32,352 bases of DNA from Anaerolineae bacterium (GTDB lineage Bacteria > Chloroflexota > Anaerolineae > Anaerolineales > UBA4823): NCBI GenBank assembly GCA_003130835.1, contig QEXX01000042.1, positions 1 through 32,352 of the forward strand. Direction: 5' to 3'. Positions within the stretch are counted from its first letter, which is position 1. Each line of letters begins with the position of its first letter. Below are positions 30,238 to 32,352 of the stretch, in pieces. Both the position numbers and the translations under genes were made by a program. The notes under the pieces were generated by a model. It did not search any database and had not been told where the DNA came from. It was given only the letters and a program-made list of their open reading frames with translations.

Positions 30238-32352
30238 TTAGGGGCGTGTCATGCCGCTCACACTGCCGCCCACAGCTTGGATGCTATCGTAGAGCACCTG
30301 AAGGATGTATTTGGCGTTGTGAGCATAGGCGCCAGGATCCTTTTGTGCCCATTGATAGTTATAAGCTGCCCGCAACAGGTTGGGAGTCCAACTCTTGTAG
30401 GCGTTCGGGAAAACCGCCTCGCCGGGATCCACCTGTCCGTTGGCATTGGTGTCATTGAAGTAATACGGATAGACGTGTGGATCATAAACCAGCGGCGCAC
30501 CGGCTTTGGTATTGGCGTACTCCTGAAGAGCGGCGTAGAGTTTTTCCATCATCGTTTCGACTTCGCCAGCCAGACCTTCGGTGGCATCGCCATCGCCATC
30601 GAAATCACCCTGTGTGTTCATGCGCAAGGCGCGCAGGTCAGCCATCGAATTGACGTTGGTGTGACAACTGCTGCACTCTTGGACATTCACTTTGAGGGCA
30701 TGGGCGCTGTGGCATTGGATGCAGGTGCTGAATTTCTCCACATGTTGGAAGCGTCCAGCATATTGTTTGCCGCTGAATTGATAGGCACCCTTTGCCTCAT
30801 CTCCAAACAGGGTAGCGCCGGCCGCAAAGTAGTGCGGGTTACGGAAGCTAAGCGCTTCAGAAACCTGATCGTTCTGGACACCCGCAGCCTGAATCGCACG
30901 ATCAACGCTCACTGTGGACTCACGTCCTTGGTGGCAGTTCAGACACAGGTTGGCATCGGAGTTGCCAAAGTCCAATTTTGCCCCACTGGGGAAGGTCACT
31001 GCGCCAACCTCAAAGCGGGTGAAGGTGCTCAGGTCATTGTGGCAAGAGGCGCAGTTCAGCCCATTGGAAGGAGCCACGGCGATGTTGACGCCGTTCTTCA
31101 GGTAGGTCGGCAAGCCCGAGGCGCTGTGGCAGCGGGCGCAAGCACCTGGCACTTCGCCATCGGCATCCCAGTGCCGGAAAGCTTCCTCAGAACCGGCAAA
31201 GTGACCTGGATCGAGACGATGAGCGCTCTCCAAGCTGACTGGCGAGGACAGTTTGGTGTTCAAGTCCTCAATTGAGTCATAGAGCAACTGCACAATATAT
31301 TTGCCGCCATGAGCGTAGGCTCCGGGGTCTTTCTTGGAGGTCTGGTAGTTATACGCAGCCTTGAGCAAGCGCCCCGTCCAGCTCTGGTAACGGTTGGGGA
31401 AGACCGCTTCGCTCTCATCGATCGTCCCATCTCCGTTGGTATCGGCGAAGAAGTACGGATAAGCCAGTTCGTTATAGCCAATGGCTTGCCCTGCTACTTC
31501 GGTAGCATAGGCTTGAATGGCGCTGAAGAGCATCGCTTGCAAGCCTTCAATTTCGCTGGCAATCCCTTCTTGGATATCACCATCGCCGTCGTAATCCGCC
31601 TCAGAGCCGGCCATGCGAATTTTGCGCACATCCTCTACGCTGGCAACCCCTTGGTGACACGTTGCGCAGGCTTCGAGCTTGAGTTGCAGGGTGTGGGAGT
31701 TGTGACAGCCAATGCAGGTGTCAAATCCCTCGACATGATCGTTCTTATAATCATAACGCTTGCCCTCGTACTCATAGCCGCCTTTGGTTTGCGTGCCATA
31801 CAGAGTTGCTGCAGCAGCGTAGTAATGAATATTGACAAAGCCCAGCTCAGGGTTGGTTTTGTCCAGATCGTTAGTCAAACCAGCCTTCTCCAATGCCTCA
31901 TCGACGCTTAGTTTGGAGGCACGCCCTTGATGGCATTGCATACACACGGCTTCGCCGCCCAAGCCAGTGACTTCAGCCCCAGACGGGAAGGTAACGCTGC
32001 TCATCTTCGCCGTGGCAGCATTATGGCAGGTGACACAGGTGACCGTTGTGCCCAACGGAGCAGGATTATCTACGCTTCCGGCGGCTGTACCATCCTCACC
32101 GAGAAAATCTAAAAAGCCGGCTTCTCCGTGACACTTAGCACACTCCACCGGAATCGCTTTCTCTTCGCTTTCGTTCCAGTGAGTGAAGGCTTCGGAATCG
32201 GCTTTGTTGTGTCCCGAGGCAGCCCACTGCTGATCAAAGGGCACTTGTTTGACCAGCGGTTCAACCACCGGCGGACAAGGTACAGCCGTTGGGCAGGCCG
32301 GCGCCTCTGCAGGTGCTTGGGCAGGTGCCTGAGTGGCTGGAGCCGGAGCAGC
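30238..32352 (-). CDS. Multihaem c-type cytochrome with duplicated module and EF-hand-like loops (5' end outside window)
   Basis: The 704 visible codons lack the N-terminus; the frame is still open at the window edge, where it reads as an Ala/Pro/Gln-rich linker. Ten CXXCH haem sites are visible in two sets of five: CAKCH, CVTCH, CMQCH, CIGCH, CATCH, then CARCH, CASCH, CLNCH, CIQCH, CSSCH. The two halves, each about 340 residues, align along their whole length (for example QGRASKLSVDEAL with QGRESTVSVDRAI, and KKDPGAYAHGGKYI with QKDPGAYAHNAKYI), so the protein arose by internal duplication. Each half also carries two Asp-rich calcium-loop-like motifs such as DTNGDGTIDESE and DTNANGQVDPGE. 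It should be exported and move electrons outside the membrane; donor and acceptor are unknown. An internal GTG at 32268 is not the start. Confidence 0.9.
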   Translation of the reverse strand, partial: AAPAPATQAPAQAPAEAPACPTAVPCPPVVEPLVKQVPFDQQWAASGHNKADSEAFTHWNESEEKAIPVECAKCHGEAGFLDFLGEDGTAAGSVDNPAPLGTTVTCVTCHNAATAKMSSVTFPSGAEVTGLGGEAVCMQCHQGRASKLSVDEALEKAGLTNDLDKTNPELGFVNIHYYAAAATLYGTQTKGGYEYEGKRYDYKNDHVEGFDTCIGCHNSHTLQLKLEACATCHQGVASVEDVRKIRMAGSEADYDGDGDIQEGIASEIEGLQAMLFSAIQAYATEVAGQAIGYNELAYPYFFADTNGDGTIDESEAVFPNRYQSWTGRLLKAAYNYQTSKKDPGAYAHGGKYIVQLLYDSIEDLNTKLSSPVSLESAHRLDPGHFAGSEEAFRHWDADGEVPGACARCHSASGLPTYLKNGVNIAVAPSNGLNCASCHNDLSTFTRFEVGAVTFPSGAKLDFGNSDANLCLNCHQGRESTVSVDRAIQAAGVQNDQVSEALSFRNPHYFAAGATLFGDEAKGAYQFSGKQYAGRFQHVEKFSTCIQCHSAHALKVNVQECSSCHTNVNSMADLRALRMNTQGDFDGDGDATEGLAGEVETMMEKLYAALQEYANTKAGAPLVYDPHVYPYYFNDTNANGQVDPGEAVFPNAYKSWTPNLLRAAYNYQWAQKDPGAYAHNAKYILQVLYDSIQAVGGSVSGMTRP

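Noticed and set aside
30172-31275. A 367-codon plus-strand frame
   Set aside because: It lies opposite the multihaem cytochrome, whose CXXCH sites and duplication prove the minus strand; its start also lies in the terminator.
1-32352. tRNA, rRNA, riboswitch or CRISPR array
   Set aside because: No T-loop-like or rRNA-like stretches, no regularly spaced repeats with unique spacers, and no long structured leaders were recognised by eye; a covariance-model search was not possible.

Overview
The window reads as ordinary chromosomal DNA from a bacterium, most likely a member of the Chloroflexota, class Anaerolineae. That is an inference from gene types and style, not from a marker gene: a DUF2089 / DUF4097 / SHOCT-like operon, an archaeal-type two-domain protein disulfide oxidoreductase, multihaem cytochromes with an Ala/Pro-rich linker, and GC-rich repeats scattered in and between genes. 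No rRNA, tRNA or CRISPR array was recognised.

Layout. 1-2653 (+): a tandem hairpin repeat, a small zinc-ribbon protein, then a thiol-redox group (protein disulfide oxidoreductase, membrane-anchored TlpA-like thioredoxin, OsmC-like protein), with a repeat-rich gap at 1155-1589. 2646-5598 (-): a compact operon driven by a near-consensus sigma-70-type promoter with overlapping palindromes. It encodes a DUF2089 regulator, a beta-solenoid DUF4097-like protein, a small SHOCT-like protein and a methyltransferase. 5903-6910 (+): adenosine deaminase.

7047-14767 (+): a four-gene defence cassette, namely type III DNA methyltransferase (mod), a MNT nucleotidyltransferase / HEPN toxin-antitoxin pair, and type III restriction helicase-nuclease (res). 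The mod gene is the most unusual object here. Its single open frame contains a complete REP-associated tyrosine transposase (RAYT) flanked by REP-like hairpins, plus three smaller repeat insertions, all frame-preserving. It also has a lower-GC block where the target-recognition domain should lie.

15137-20168: a protein of unknown function (-), a glycosyltransferase (+), lpdA with a SagB-type nitroreductase (-), a DUF1330 protein and a small helical protein (+), closed by a long palindromic terminator. 20282-29553 (-): a five-gene run comprising a degenerate SF1 helicase-like protein, an active-looking UvrD-type helicase, a stand-alone Fe-S PD-(D/E)XK nuclease, RecJ and a UbiB-family kinase. 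The first three together resemble an AddAB/AdnAB end-processing machine split into separate subunits. 29625-30071 (+): a small secreted protein of unknown function. 30238-32352 (-): the 3' part of a duplicated multihaem cytochrome with at least ten CXXCH sites and EF-hand-like loops, running off the window edge.
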